Below are positions 8,582-16,521 of a DNA stretch of 64,000 nt, piece by piece. The stretch's first letter is position 1. Each line of letters begins with the position of its first letter. Source of the DNA: Caldilineaceae bacterium (GTDB taxonomy: Bacteria; Chloroflexota; Anaerolineae; Caldilineales; Caldilineaceae); contig JAHBVG010000014.1 of NCBI GenBank assembly GCA_019637695.1, positions 1-64,000 on the forward strand, read 5' to 3'. Position numbers and translations under genes: made by a program. The notes below the pieces were generated by a model, which searched no databases, was not told the DNA's origin, and saw only the letters and a list, made by a program, of their open reading frames with translations.

Positions 8582-8815
8582 GGGATTGGGGACTGGGGAC
8601 TGGGGATTGGGTAGAGAACGTGAGATCTTCTCTGGCTCGATTCGCGGTTGAGCTGAGATTAGGCGATTGGGTGATTGGGCAATTCAGAGACTCGACACGA
8701 TTCCCAATCGCCCAATCCCTTAATCTCCCAATCTCTGATTGACGGAGATAGGTCAATTGGAGATTTCAGAAGCTCAATACGATCCCAGTCCCCGATCCCC
8801 AGTCCCCAGTCCCCC
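8582..8815. repeat. Nested inverted arrays of heptamer and octamer repeats
   Basis: A G-rich array of GGGGACT/GGGGATT heptamers (8582-8611) faces a C-rich inverted array (8784-8815). Between them a second inverted pair is built from 8-base GATT-plus-4 units (about 8655-8683 against 8700-8736). The plus strand of the first array has four runs of at least three Gs separated by 3-base loops, the standard G-quadruplex pattern. It fills the gap between two genes of one apparent pathway. Confidence 0.8.
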
Positions 8816-8848
8816 TCTACCAATCTACAACCGACATAGGAGATTTCA

Positions 8849-9757
8849 ATGCCACGTTTCGATCATATGCGCGGGGTCTTTGGGCTGCTGCCCACCCCGT
8901 ATCGTGAAGATTACGAAATCCACACTGAGGACCTGCGGCGGGTGGCCAATTTCTGCTGCCTCAGCGGACAACACGGCATCGTCTGGCCGGTGATGGTGGG
9001 CGAGTTCTACTTTTTGGGCGAGGAGGAACGCATTCGCGCCCTCGACGCCGTGATGGAAGAGGTCAACGGGCGGCTGCCGGTGGTCTTCGGCTGTTCGGGG
9101 ATCTCGGTTCCGCAGGTCGTCCTCTACGCGCGGGCGGCGCAGAAGGCCGGCGCGGATTGTATCATCGCCATGGCTCCGGCGCGCACCAACCAGGCCGTCG
9201 CCATCGAAATGTACAAACGCATGGCCGACGTCTACGACGGTCCCATCATGGTGCAGAACGCGGGGATGTACGCGCCGCTCACCGGCGAGCAGATCGCCAA
9301 ACTCGTTGAGGATGTGCCGCAGATCGAGTACATCAAAGAGGAGCGCCCGCCCGGCCCCAAGCACATTGCCGAGGTCCACAAAGCGGTGGGACACAAGATC
9401 AAGTGCATCTTCGGCGGCGCGGCGGGCAAGTTCCTGCCTGACGAGTTGACCCGAGGCGCGGACGGCTGTATGCCTGCCTGCGAAATCGCCGATCTGCTGG
9501 CGAAGGTGCAGGAACTCTGGTGGGCTGGCGAAGAGGAGAAAGCCCGCGCCCTGCACACCCGCCTGCTGCCCCTCATCATCCGCGAGACGCACCCCTTTAT
9601 GCGCTACATTCTCAAACGTCGCGGCGTCTTCAGCAACACCATCGAGCGCGCCCCCGCCGGCGCCGACACCCTCGACGCCCAGGACAAGCGCGAACTCTCT
9701 ATCCTCATCGACGCCATTGCGGATGAGGTGGAGTCATTCCCGTTTGGGGAAGAATAG
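8849..9757 (+). CDS. DapA/N-acetylneuraminate-lyase family aldolase or dehydratase
   Basis: 302 residues; ATG after TAGGAGATTTCA. A TIM-barrel class I aldolase of the dihydrodipicolinate synthase superfamily: GVFGLLPTPYREDYEI start, GRLPVVFGCSG, QKAGADCIIAMAP, and EYIKEE with the Schiff-base Lys at about residue 164, followed by FGGAAGKFLPDELTRGADG. Two usual active-site motifs differ: the YNxP tyrosine region reads VQNAGMY, and the GTTGE region reads PVMVGEFYFL. It is therefore not a true DapA. Given the dehydratase just upstream, a 2-keto-3-deoxy-sugar-acid aldolase/dehydratase is the likeliest role. Confidence 0.8.
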   Translation: MPRFDHMRGVFGLLPTPYREDYEIHTEDLRRVANFCCLSGQHGIVWPVMVGEFYFLGEEERIRALDAVMEEVNGRLPVVFGCSGISVPQVVLYARAAQKAGADCIIAMAPARTNQAVAIEMYKRMADVYDGPIMVQNAGMYAPLTGEQIAKLVEDVPQIEYIKEERPPGPKHIAEVHKAVGHKIKCIFGGAAGKFLPDELTRGADGCMPACEIADLLAKVQELWWAGEEEKARALHTRLLPLIIRETHPFMRYILKRRGVFSNTIERAPAGADTLDAQDKRELSILIDAIADEVESFPFGEE

Positions 9758-9882
9758 GTGACTAGGGACTGGGGACTGGGGATCGTGTCAAGTTTCTGAA
9801 ATCTCCTAATCTCTCAATCGCCGTCAAGGAAGCGATTGAGAGATTAGGAGATTCGGCCCCCAATCCCCAGTCACCAATCCCC
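9757..9882. repeat. Nested inverted repeat array between DapA-like and typA genes
   Basis: Outer G-rich heptamer array (9757-9783) faces a C-rich array (9855-9882). The inner pair is a perfect 22-base inverted repeat, 9800-9821 against 9832-9853, with a 10-base loop, made of GATT-type octamers (GATTGAGA, GATTAGGA). It may serve as the transcription end for the DapA-like gene, but the composition is that of the dispersed family, not of a normal terminator. Confidence 0.8.
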
Positions 9883-9970
9883 TCATATCAAAATTCGCCA
9901 TCCCCCTCCCTTCCCTGGTATCATAGAGAGGAACTGAACGCACTGCGAGCGGCCTTGGGCCGCTTATTTT

Positions 9971-11836
9971 ATGGAAAACTATATGCTCAAAGAACGAACC
10001 GATTTACGCAACATCGCCATTATCGCCCATGTCGATCATGGCAAGACCACGCTCGTGGATGGTCTGCTGCGCCAGGGCCATGTTTTCCGCACCAACCAGC
10101 AGGTGGCGGAACGGGTGATGGATTCAAACGATCTAGAACGGGAGCGCGGGATCACGATCTTGGCCAAGAATACGGCCATCCGCATCCCCGACCCGCTGAC
10201 GGGGCAGGAAGTGAAGATCAACATTGTGGATACCCCCGGCCACGCCGATTTCGGCGGCGAGGTGGAGCGCGTCCTCAACATGGTGGACGGCGTGCTGCTG
10301 CTGGTGGACGCCGCCGAGGGGCCGATGCCGCAGACCCGCTTTGTGCTGCGCAAGGCGCTGGCGCTCGGCCATCGCGCCGTGGTTGTCATCAACAAAGTGG
10401 ACCGCAAGGACGCCGACACCGACCGCGTCCTCAACGAGACCTTCGATCTTTTCATCGAACTGGGGGCGACGGATGAGCAGGCCGCCTTCCCCGTGGTCTA
10501 CACCGTGGCGACGACGGGCCAGGCTGGGATGACGCCCGATCTCAGCCCGGATCTGCAACCGCTCTTCAACGTGATGCTGCGCGAGATCCCCTGCCCGAAG
10601 GTCGATCCCGATGCGCCGTTGCAGATGCTCGTCACCAGCCTGGATTACGACCCCTATCGCGGGCTGACGGCGTTGGGGCGCGTCTTCGCCGGGCGCATTT
10701 CCTCGCGCCAGAGCGTGGCCCGTGTCACATTGGACGGGGCGGAGATCCCTGAAAGCGTGCGCTATCTTTTTGTCCACGAAGGGCTGGAGCGCATCGAAGT
10801 GGACGCCGCCGAGGCCGGGGAAATCGTGGCTGTGGCCGGCATGGAATCGATCTCCATCGGCGAGACGGTTGCCGATCCCGACAATCCGACCGCGCTGCCT
10901 GTGATCAAAGTGGAAGAGCCGACGGTGCGCATGACCTTTGGCGTCAACACCTCCCCCTTTGCCGGTCGCGAAGGACGTTGGCGCACATCTCAGCGGCTGC
11001 GCGAGCGTCTTTTTGAGGAGTTGAAGCACAACGTCGCCCTGCGTGTGCGCGACACCGACAGCGCTGACACCTTCCTCGTTTCGGGCCGCGGAGAGCTGCA
11101 CCTGGCGATTTTGATCGAGACCATGCGCCGTGAAGGCTACGAATTCCACGTCTCCCGCCCAGAGGTGATCCTGCACACCGAGGAGGACGGTACTCAGACT
11201 GAGCCGTATGAGGAGGTCCACATCGAGGTGCCGCCGGACGCGGTGGGCACGGTGATCGAGATGTTGGGCACGCGCCGCGGCGAGATGATCCACATGGGCG
11301 AGGCCAACAACGACACCGTGGAGCTACACTACATTGTGCCGACGCGCGGGCTGTTGGGCTTCCGCTACCAATTCCTCACGGCGACCAAAGGCCGGGGGAT
11401 CATGAGTACACTCTTCCACGGCTATGGACCGCTGGCCGGGCCGATTGCCACCCGTTCGCGCGGGTCGCTCATCGCCTGGGAGACCGGCGTCTCCAGCACT
11501 TATGGCCTGCGCAATGCGGAGCCGCGCGGCGTCCTTTTTATCGGGCCGGGCGTGGAGGTCTACGCGGGGATGGTGGTGGGCGAGCATCAGCGCAGCGGCG
11601 ATTTGGAGGTCAACGTCAGCAAAACCAAGACACTGACCGCGGTCCACACGGTCTATTACGGCGTGGACGATCAGCTTTCGCCGCCGCGCGAGATGAGCCT
11701 TGACGAGTGCATCGAATATCTGGCCGATGACGAACTGCTCGAAGTGACACCCAAGAGCCTGCGCATCCGCAAGCGCATTTTGGATAAAAATGTGCGCGAC
11801 CGCGAGGTCAAACGGGCCAAGGCAGTGCTGGCGTAG
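9971..11836 (+). CDS. typA: GTP-binding protein TypA/BipA
   Basis: 621 residues, close to the family norm of about 605-620. Translational GTPase with G1 AHVDHGKTT (about 19-27), switch [10 protein letters not shown]3 [15 protein letters not shown]4 NKVDR, then EF-Tu-like domain II, EF-G domain III/V modules and the BipA-specific C-terminal region ([32 protein letters not shown]). It binds the ribosome and aids 50S assembly and stress adaptation, especially in the cold. The start may be this ATG or the one 4 codons later ([10 protein letters not shown]). It is followed at once by a perfect long hairpin. Confidence 0.97.
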   Translation: MENYMLKERTDLRNIAIIAHVDHGKTTLVDGLLRQGHVFRTNQQVAERVMDSNDLERERGITILAKNTAIRIPDPLTGQEVKINIVDTPGHADFGGEVERVLNMVDGVLLLVDAAEGPMPQTRFVLRKALALGHRAVVVINKVDRKDADTDRVLNETFDLFIELGATDEQAAFPVVYTVATTGQAGMTPDLSPDLQPLFNVMLREIPCPKVDPDAPLQMLVTSLDYDPYRGLTALGRVFAGRISSRQSVARVTLDGAEIPESVRYLFVHEGLERIEVDAAEAGEIVAVAGMESISIGETVADPDNPTALPVIKVEEPTVRMTFGVNTSPFAGREGRWRTSQRLRERLFEELKHNVALRVRDTDSADTFLVSGRGELHLAILIETMRREGYEFHVSRPEVILHTEEDGTQTEPYEEVHIEVPPDAVGTVIEMLGTRRGEMIHMGEANNDTVELHYIVPTRGLLGFRYQFLTATKGRGIMSTLFHGYGPLAGPIATRSRGSLIAWETGVSSTYGLRNAEPRGVLFIGPGVEVYAGMVVGEHQRSGDLEVNVSKTKTLTAVHTVYYGVDDQLSPPREMSLDECIEYLADDELLEVTPKSLRIRKRILDKNVRDREVKRAKAVLA

Positions 11837-11847
11837 CAGATAAAGCG

Positions 11848-11920
11848 GCGATTAAGCGATTCAGGGATTGGGCGATTGACCTTCTGATTCAATCGCCCAA
11901 TCCCTGAATCGCTTAATCGC
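11848..11920. repeat. Perfect 32-base-pair inverted repeat of GATT octamers
   Basis: Arms at 11848-11879 and 11889-11920 are exact inverted copies with a 9-base loop. Each arm is a run of 8-base units beginning GATT (GATTAAGC, GATTCAGG, GATTGGGC, GATTGA). It lies between the convergent typA and prmA genes and can act as a two-way transcription barrier, although it has no T-tract. It belongs to the same family as the arrays at 8655-8736 and 9800-9853. Confidence 0.9.
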
Positions 11921-11936
11921 TCATTTGCCCTATTCA

Positions 11937-12929
11937 TTATTCATTCTTTTTCACCACCAACGCCAGCCAATCGCTTTCCTGTTTGCGGTCGATCAGTGTG
12001 AAGCCGTGGCGGGCGGCGGCTTCGAGGACCATGCCTGCCTTTTCGTCCAAAATGCCGGAAAGGATCATGGTTCCGCCCGGCGCGACTGGTTCGGCCAGGG
12101 GGACGTTGCCATAGCGGCCATCAAAGAGGCCGACCAGAATTTCGGCAAGGATATTGGCGACGACGATGGAAAAGATTCCCGTCCGGTCGGCGGGGATGCT
12201 GCCGTGAATCACGGTGAGGATGCCATCTTCGCCGGTGGGAATACCGTTGCGCTCGGCGTTGTCAAGCGTGGCGTCGATGGCGAGTGTGTCGATGTCGGTG
12301 GCAACGATGGGGGATGCGCCCAACTTCGCGCCCACAACGGCAAGGACGCCGCTGCCGGTCCCCACATCGAGGAGGGACTGCCCCGGCCGCACGAGTTCCT
12401 CTAAAGCGGCGATGCAGAGGCGGGTGGTGGGGTGCATCCCTGTGCCAAAGGCCATGCCCGGCTCTAGCTTCACCACAATGTCATCGGGCGCCGTCTCAAT
12501 CTCTTCCCAGGCGGGGACGAGCAGCACGCGCTGGCCGATGCGCATGGGCTTGTAGAATTTTTTCCAGGCGTGCGCCCAATCTTCCTCGCGCACCACACGG
12601 ATCGTCGGTTCGGGGATAGGGTAGAGCAGGCTCAGCCGCCACAATCCTTCTTCGATCTGGCGGCGGATCTCTTCGCCGCGGCGGCCCGGCTTGACATAGG
12701 TCTTCACCACCACGCGATATTCCCCTTCAATCGGGCGATGGAAATCATCAAAGCCGGTGGCCTCGATCACTGCGCCGCCGCCCGACGCCTCGCCGGTTTC
12801 GCTGTCCTCTTCCCAGGTACCGCCGTTGTAGCGGTTGAAGAGTTCGCTCACGGCCTCCGCCGCCTCGCCATCCACAGGGACCGCAATTTCGATGAGTTCG
12901 GTCAGGTTCACAAATAGATCCACTTTCAA
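11937..12929 (-). CDS. prmA: Ribosomal protein L11 methyltransferase
   Basis: 330 residues as drawn. Typical PrmA layout: N-terminal recognition domain with EAVSELFNRY at about 25-35, then the catalytic domain with KLEPGMAFGTGMHPTTRLC, SAM-binding LLDVGTGSGVLAVVGAKLGA and the NILAE motif. It trimethylates residues of ribosomal protein L11 using SAM. The drawn start is a TTG without a good ribosome site; a GTG at 12911 (VNLTELIE) gives an N terminus nearer the family norm. The 41-residue stretch NGGTWEEDSETGEAS... is a longer acidic loop than usual. It is convergent with typA. Confidence 0.9.
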   Translation of the reverse strand: MKVDLFVNLTELIEIAVPVDGEAAEAVSELFNRYNGGTWEEDSETGEASGGGAVIEATGFDDFHRPIEGEYRVVVKTYVKPGRRGEEIRRQIEEGLWRLSLLYPIPEPTIRVVREEDWAHAWKKFYKPMRIGQRVLLVPAWEEIETAPDDIVVKLEPGMAFGTGMHPTTRLCIAALEELVRPGQSLLDVGTGSGVLAVVGAKLGASPIVATDIDTLAIDATLDNAERNGIPTGEDGILTVIHGSIPADRTGIFSIVVANILAEILVGLFDGRYGNVPLAEPVAPGGTMILSGILDEKAGMVLEAAARHGFTLIDRKQESDWLALVVKKNE

Positions 12930-13265
12930 TAAAAGTGTATTGATCAGGAAGATGATGAAACGTAGGTGCGGTTATAAACCGCGCCTCTTGACTTAAAAGA
13001 GAGAATCTACAGATTCCACCATGTCGTTGACCAATACACACTTTCAATAAAAGAATTCAACGCGATTGATCGTGGAGTATATCACAAACATAGAGATTCC
13101 AGACGATAGGACACGGATGCCACGGGTTTCAGGAGCGCCCTCTATCCCCTGTCCCTAATCCCCAATCTTCAGTCCCCAGTCCCCCATCCCCAATCTTTGC
13201 AAGAATCACAATTCTGGGTTACGAATGATAGCGTAGACACATTCACACAGAGATGGGGAGTTTCT
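12930..13265. other. Gap between divergent prmA and formimidoyltransferase genes
   Basis: No gene seen in 336 bases. It contains CACTTTCAATAAAAGTG (12921-12937, a short palindrome), a partial copy ACTTTCAATAAAAG at about 13040-13053, a 9-base-pair hairpin GGTGCGGTT-ATA-AACCGCGCC at 12965-12985, and a C-rich heptamer array at about 13143-13196 (CCCCAGT/CCCCAAT units). The minus strand of that array has multiple G-runs. Confidence 0.6.
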
Positions 13266-14198
13266 ATGGCCCAAGAAGTGATGATCGAAGCGATTCCGAA
13301 TTTTTCCGAGGGGCGACGAAACGAGGTGATCGATGCGATTGTGGCGGCAATGGATCTATGCGGGGTTCTATTGCTGGACCGCAGCAGCGATCCCGATCAT
13401 AACCGCAGCGTGGTGACGATTGCCGGTCCACCGGATGCGGTGGTGGAAGCGCTCTTTCGAGGCGTGCGCGAGGCGGCGACACAGATCGATCTCTTTCGTC
13501 ATCGGGGGGCGCATCCGCGCCTGGGCGCAACCGATGTGGTTCCGCTTGTACCCATTTACAATACGACTCTGGCCGACTGTGTGGCGCTGGCGCGTGGATT
13601 GGGCCAGCGCATTGGCGAAGAATTAGGCTTGCCGGTCTATCTCTACGAAGCCGCGGCCCTCCGCCCGGAACGCCAGAGCCTGGCCGACGTGCGCAGCGGC
13701 GAATTTGAGGGTCTGCTGCGCGACATTCATCTGCCCGAACGCCAGCCCGATTTTGGCCCCGCAAAGATAGGGTCCGCCGGCGCGGTGATCGTAGGGGCGC
13801 GCCCCTCTTTGATCGCGTATAACGTCTTTCTCAAAAGCGGCGACGTGACTATTGCCAAACGCATTGCACGGGCGATTCGCGAACGCAATGGTGGGCTGCC
13901 AGGCGTGCGCGCGCTGGGGCTGCTTGTGGGCGGTCAGGCGCAGGTCAGTATGAACCTGATCGACTTTCGGCGCACGCCTGTCCATGTCGCCGTGGAAGCC
14001 ATCCGCGCCGAGGCGGCCCGCTCTGGCGTGGAGGTGGAGCGCAGCGAGTTGATCGGCCTCATCCCCCAGGATGCACTCTTCGCCGCCGCCGCCCACTACC
14101 TGCAACTGCCCAATTTCGAGAGCAGCCAGGTGGTGGAGATCGCCATCGAACAGTCCATCGCTCACAGTACATCACACCCATTGGGATCATCGACTTGA
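13266..14198 (+). CDS. ftcD: Glutamate formimidoyltransferase
   Basis: 310 residues from the ATG after GGGGAG; an earlier in-frame start reads into the repeat and is rejected. The N terminus (VMIEAIPNFSEGRR) and DRSSDPDHNRSVVTIAG, FRHRGAHPRLGATDVVPLVP and KRIARAIRERNGGLPGVRALG match formiminotransferase N- and C-subdomains; His and Arg of HRGAHPRLG contact the folate/formimino substrate. Only the transferase is present, without the cyclodeaminase half, as in many bacteria. It moves the formimino group from N-formimino-glutamate to tetrahydrofolate, the last step of one histidine degradation route. No other hut genes are nearby. Its TGA overlaps the TTG start of the next gene. Confidence 0.92.
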   Translation: MAQEVMIEAIPNFSEGRRNEVIDAIVAAMDLCGVLLLDRSSDPDHNRSVVTIAGPPDAVVEALFRGVREAATQIDLFRHRGAHPRLGATDVVPLVPIYNTTLADCVALARGLGQRIGEELGLPVYLYEAAALRPERQSLADVRSGEFEGLLRDIHLPERQPDFGPAKIGSAGAVIVGARPSLIAYNVFLKSGDVTIAKRIARAIRERNGGLPGVRALGLLVGGQAQVSMNLIDFRRTPVHVAVEAIRAEAARSGVEVERSELIGLIPQDALFAAAAHYLQLPNFESSQVVEIAIEQSIAHSTSHPLGSST

Positions 14199-16429
14199 AA
14201 AATAACCCTTTACAAACCACGTACGAAATCATCTGGGATGCCTTTGTGGATGCGCATCCCCAGGCGCATATTTTACAGACCTCTGGCTGGGGATCTTTGA
14301 AGAGCGCATTCGGATGGTGGAGCCGAATCGTAACCATATCCGGTACCAATGGATCGATCCAGGCTGGGGCGCTGATGCTCTTCCGCAAGGTGGCCGGGCT
14401 GACCCTGGCTTACATCCCCAAAGGGCCGCTCACCGATTGGCATGACCGCGAATTGACCGCCCGTTTGCTGGCCGATCTGCGCGCTGAAGCACAGCGGCAG
14501 GGGGCGATTTTGCTCAAGATAGAACCCGATCTGCCTGACAGCGGATCAAACCGTGCGCTGCTGGCAAGCTATGGCTTTCGGCCCAGCCCGCAGACCGTAC
14601 AGCCGCGCAGCACAGTATGGATCGACCTGCGCGGCGACGAAGAGACGATCCTGGGGCGGATGAAGAGCAAATGGCGTTACAATGTCCGCCTGGCCGAACG
14701 CAAGGGTGTCACCGTGCGCGCCGGCGGCTGGGACGATCTGCGCCATTTTCAGGCGTTAATGGCCGAGACCGGCGAGCGCGACGCCTTTGATGTCCACAGC
14801 ATCGACTATTACCGCAAGGCGTTCGAGATTTTTGTGCCGGAGCAGGGCGTCTTCCTCTTCGCTGAATTCGAGGGCGAACCGCTGGCCGCGATTGTCGTCC
14901 TCCATATTGGGGAGACGGCCTGGTATCTGTGGGGGGCGAGCAGCAACCGTCAGCGCAACCGGATGCCCAACCATGCCCTGCAATGGGCGGCCATAGATTG
15001 GGCCAGGGATCGCGGCGCAACGCGCTATGATCTGTGGGGCATCCCCGATGAGGTGGGCCAGGTGGCACTGGGGATACGCGGCGATACGGACGATCCTGTG
15101 CGCGCCGAAGATCTGCCCGTCGATGTGAACCGCTTCCCCGACGGCGATCTCTGGGGTGTCTTCCGCTTCAAAGAGGGCTTCGGCGGAAGCGTCGAACGTT
15201 TCGTCGGCGCCTGGGATCTCCCCATCAGTGCGGTGGGGTATGGTGTATATCAATTGGGGTTAGCGGTTAAAGATGGGGGATTGGTGACTGGTGACAGGGG
15301 ACTGGGCAAGCGGATCATGCGGACGATTTCCAATCCCCAATCCCCAATCCCCTGTCACCAATCACCAATCACCAGTCCCCACCTCTGGCGCGTCACACTC
15401 TCCGCTCTCCCCGCGCCACACGTTTTGCAAAGTTGGGAATGGGGAGAGATCAAAATGCAGACGGGCTGGCAGGCGGAACGGTACGCTGTGACAGGGAGCG
15501 ATGGCACACCGCGGGCAGCGTTTCAATTCTTGTGGCGGCAGCCCATCGCCCAATTGCCGCTGCGTGTGGGATACATCCCCAAAGGGCCGGTGCTTGATTG
15601 GGAGGACGACGAAGCGGTTGATGCCGTCCTGGCGCGGATTGAAGATCTCTGCCGGGCGCAGGGTTGCCTCTTCGTCAAGATCGATCCTGATGTGGCGGAA
15701 GGTGAACGGACGGGACGACGGCTGCGAGCCTTGCTCCACAAACGTGGCTGGCGTTTCAGCCCAGAGCAGATCCAATTCAAGAATACAGCCTACACCGATC
15801 TAACTGTGGACGAAGAATCGCTGATGATGGCCTTCAAGAGCAAGTGGCGCTACAACGTGCGGTTGGCCGAGCGCCGCGGGATCGAGATCCGTGAAGGGGA
15901 TGGGGAAGACCTGCGCGCGTTTTACGAACTCTACAAAGAGACGAGTGAGCGTGATGGCTTCCTTGTGCGCCCGTTCGACTATTACAAAATCACGTGGGAA
16001 ACGATGCTGGCTGCCGGGGCCAATCCACAGAATCCGGCGGGGGGCGCTTTATTACTAGCCGAACACAGGGAGGACGCAAAACCCGTGGCCGGTCTCTTTC
16101 TCTTTCGCTACGGGGAGCGGGCCTGGTATTTCTACGGGGCGAGCAGCGAGCGCCGTCGCCGCGACATGCCCAATCACCTGCTGCAATGGCGGGCCATGCA
16201 ATGGGCCAAAGCGCAGGGGTGTACGCTCTACGATTGGTGGGGCGCGCCCACCCATCTCGACGATCCCGATGATTCGATGCAGGGGGTCTGGGCCTTCAAA
16301 GAGGGATTTGCCGCCGATTTCCGATCTCACATCGGCGCCTGGGATTGGTCCCCACAACCGCTGCTCTGGTCAGTCTATCACCGTGCCATGCCGCTGGTGT
16401 TGGATTGGATGCGCAGGCGGCATGGGTGA
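14195..16429 (+). CDS. Double-length FemAB/FemX-type aminoacyltransferase-like protein
   Basis: 744 residues, two full FemAB-like (GNAT-fold) copies, about 1-350 and 400-744. Shared landmarks: QTSGWGSLK / QSWEWGEIK, AYIPKGPLTDW / GYIPKGPVLDW, LLKIEPDL / FVKIDPDV, MKSKWRYNVRLAERKG / FKSKWRYNVRLAERRG, WYLWGASSNRQRNRMPNH / WYFYGASSERRRRDMPNH and a closing FKEGFGG / FKEGFAA. Family members attach amino acids from aminoacyl-tRNA to lipid II peptide side chains. The linker (about residues 359-396, rich in Ser, Pro and Ile) is encoded by an inverted heptamer array of the kind found between genes. Start is TTG, overlapping ftcD by 4 bases. MurJ elsewhere in the window handles the same lipid substrate class. 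Confidence 0.88.
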   Translation: MKNNPLQTTYEIIWDAFVDAHPQAHILQTSGWGSLKSAFGWWSRIVTISGTNGSIQAGALMLFRKVAGLTLAYIPKGPLTDWHDRELTARLLADLRAEAQRQGAILLKIEPDLPDSGSNRALLASYGFRPSPQTVQPRSTVWIDLRGDEETILGRMKSKWRYNVRLAERKGVTVRAGGWDDLRHFQALMAETGERDAFDVHSIDYYRKAFEIFVPEQGVFLFAEFEGEPLAAIVVLHIGETAWYLWGASSNRQRNRMPNHALQWAAIDWARDRGATRYDLWGIPDEVGQVALGIRGDTDDPVRAEDLPVDVNRFPDGDLWGVFRFKEGFGGSVERFVGAWDLPISAVGYGVYQLGLAVKDGGLVTGDRGLGKRIMRTISNPQSPIPCHQSPITSPHLWRVTLSALPAPHVLQSWEWGEIKMQTGWQAERYAVTGSDGTPRAAFQFLWRQPIAQLPLRVGYIPKGPVLDWEDDEAVDAVLARIEDLCRAQGCLFVKIDPDVAEGERTGRRLRALLHKRGWRFSPEQIQFKNTAYTDLTVDEESLMMAFKSKWRYNVRLAERRGIEIREGDGEDLRAFYELYKETSERDGFLVRPFDYYKITWETMLAAGANPQNPAGGALLLAEHREDAKPVAGLFLFRYGERAWYFYGASSERRRRDMPNHLLQWRAMQWAKAQGCTLYDWWGAPTHLDDPDDSMQGVWAFKEGFAADFRSHIGAWDWSPQPLLWSVYHRAMPLVLDWMRRRHG
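15275..15380. repeat. Heptamer inverted array inside a coding frame
   Basis: A left G-rich arm (15275-15306, GGGGATT/GGTGACT/GGGGACT-like units) faces a right C-rich arm (15331-15380, CCCCAAT and CACCAAT units). This is the same family as the intergenic arrays at 8582-8815 and 9757-9882. Here it is read in frame without a stop and forms the linker between the two FemAB halves. Confidence 0.85.
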
Positions 16430-16521
16430 TTGGGTATTGGATATTGGATATTGGGTACACGATCCCCAATATCCAATATCCAATATCCAATATCCAATAC
16501 CCAATATCCAATATCCAATAC
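16430..16521. repeat. GGATATT heptamer inverted array
   Basis: Units GGATATT on the plus strand (16429-16455) face about eight ATCCAAT units (16463-16521). It fills exactly the space between the stop of the FemAB gene (16429) and the stop of the convergent uridylyltransferase gene (16522). It can form a long hairpin and may end transcription both ways. The unit sequence differs from the GGGGACT family but the 7-base period is the same. Confidence 0.85.

Noticed and set aside
9971..11836. Elongation factor G or LepA instead of TypA
   Set aside because: Length of 621 residues and the BipA-type C terminus fit TypA and not EF-G (about 690) or LepA.
16430..16521. CRISPR-like regular repeats
   Set aside because: Units are 7 bases with no spacers; this is a tandem heptamer array, and no cas genes are present.
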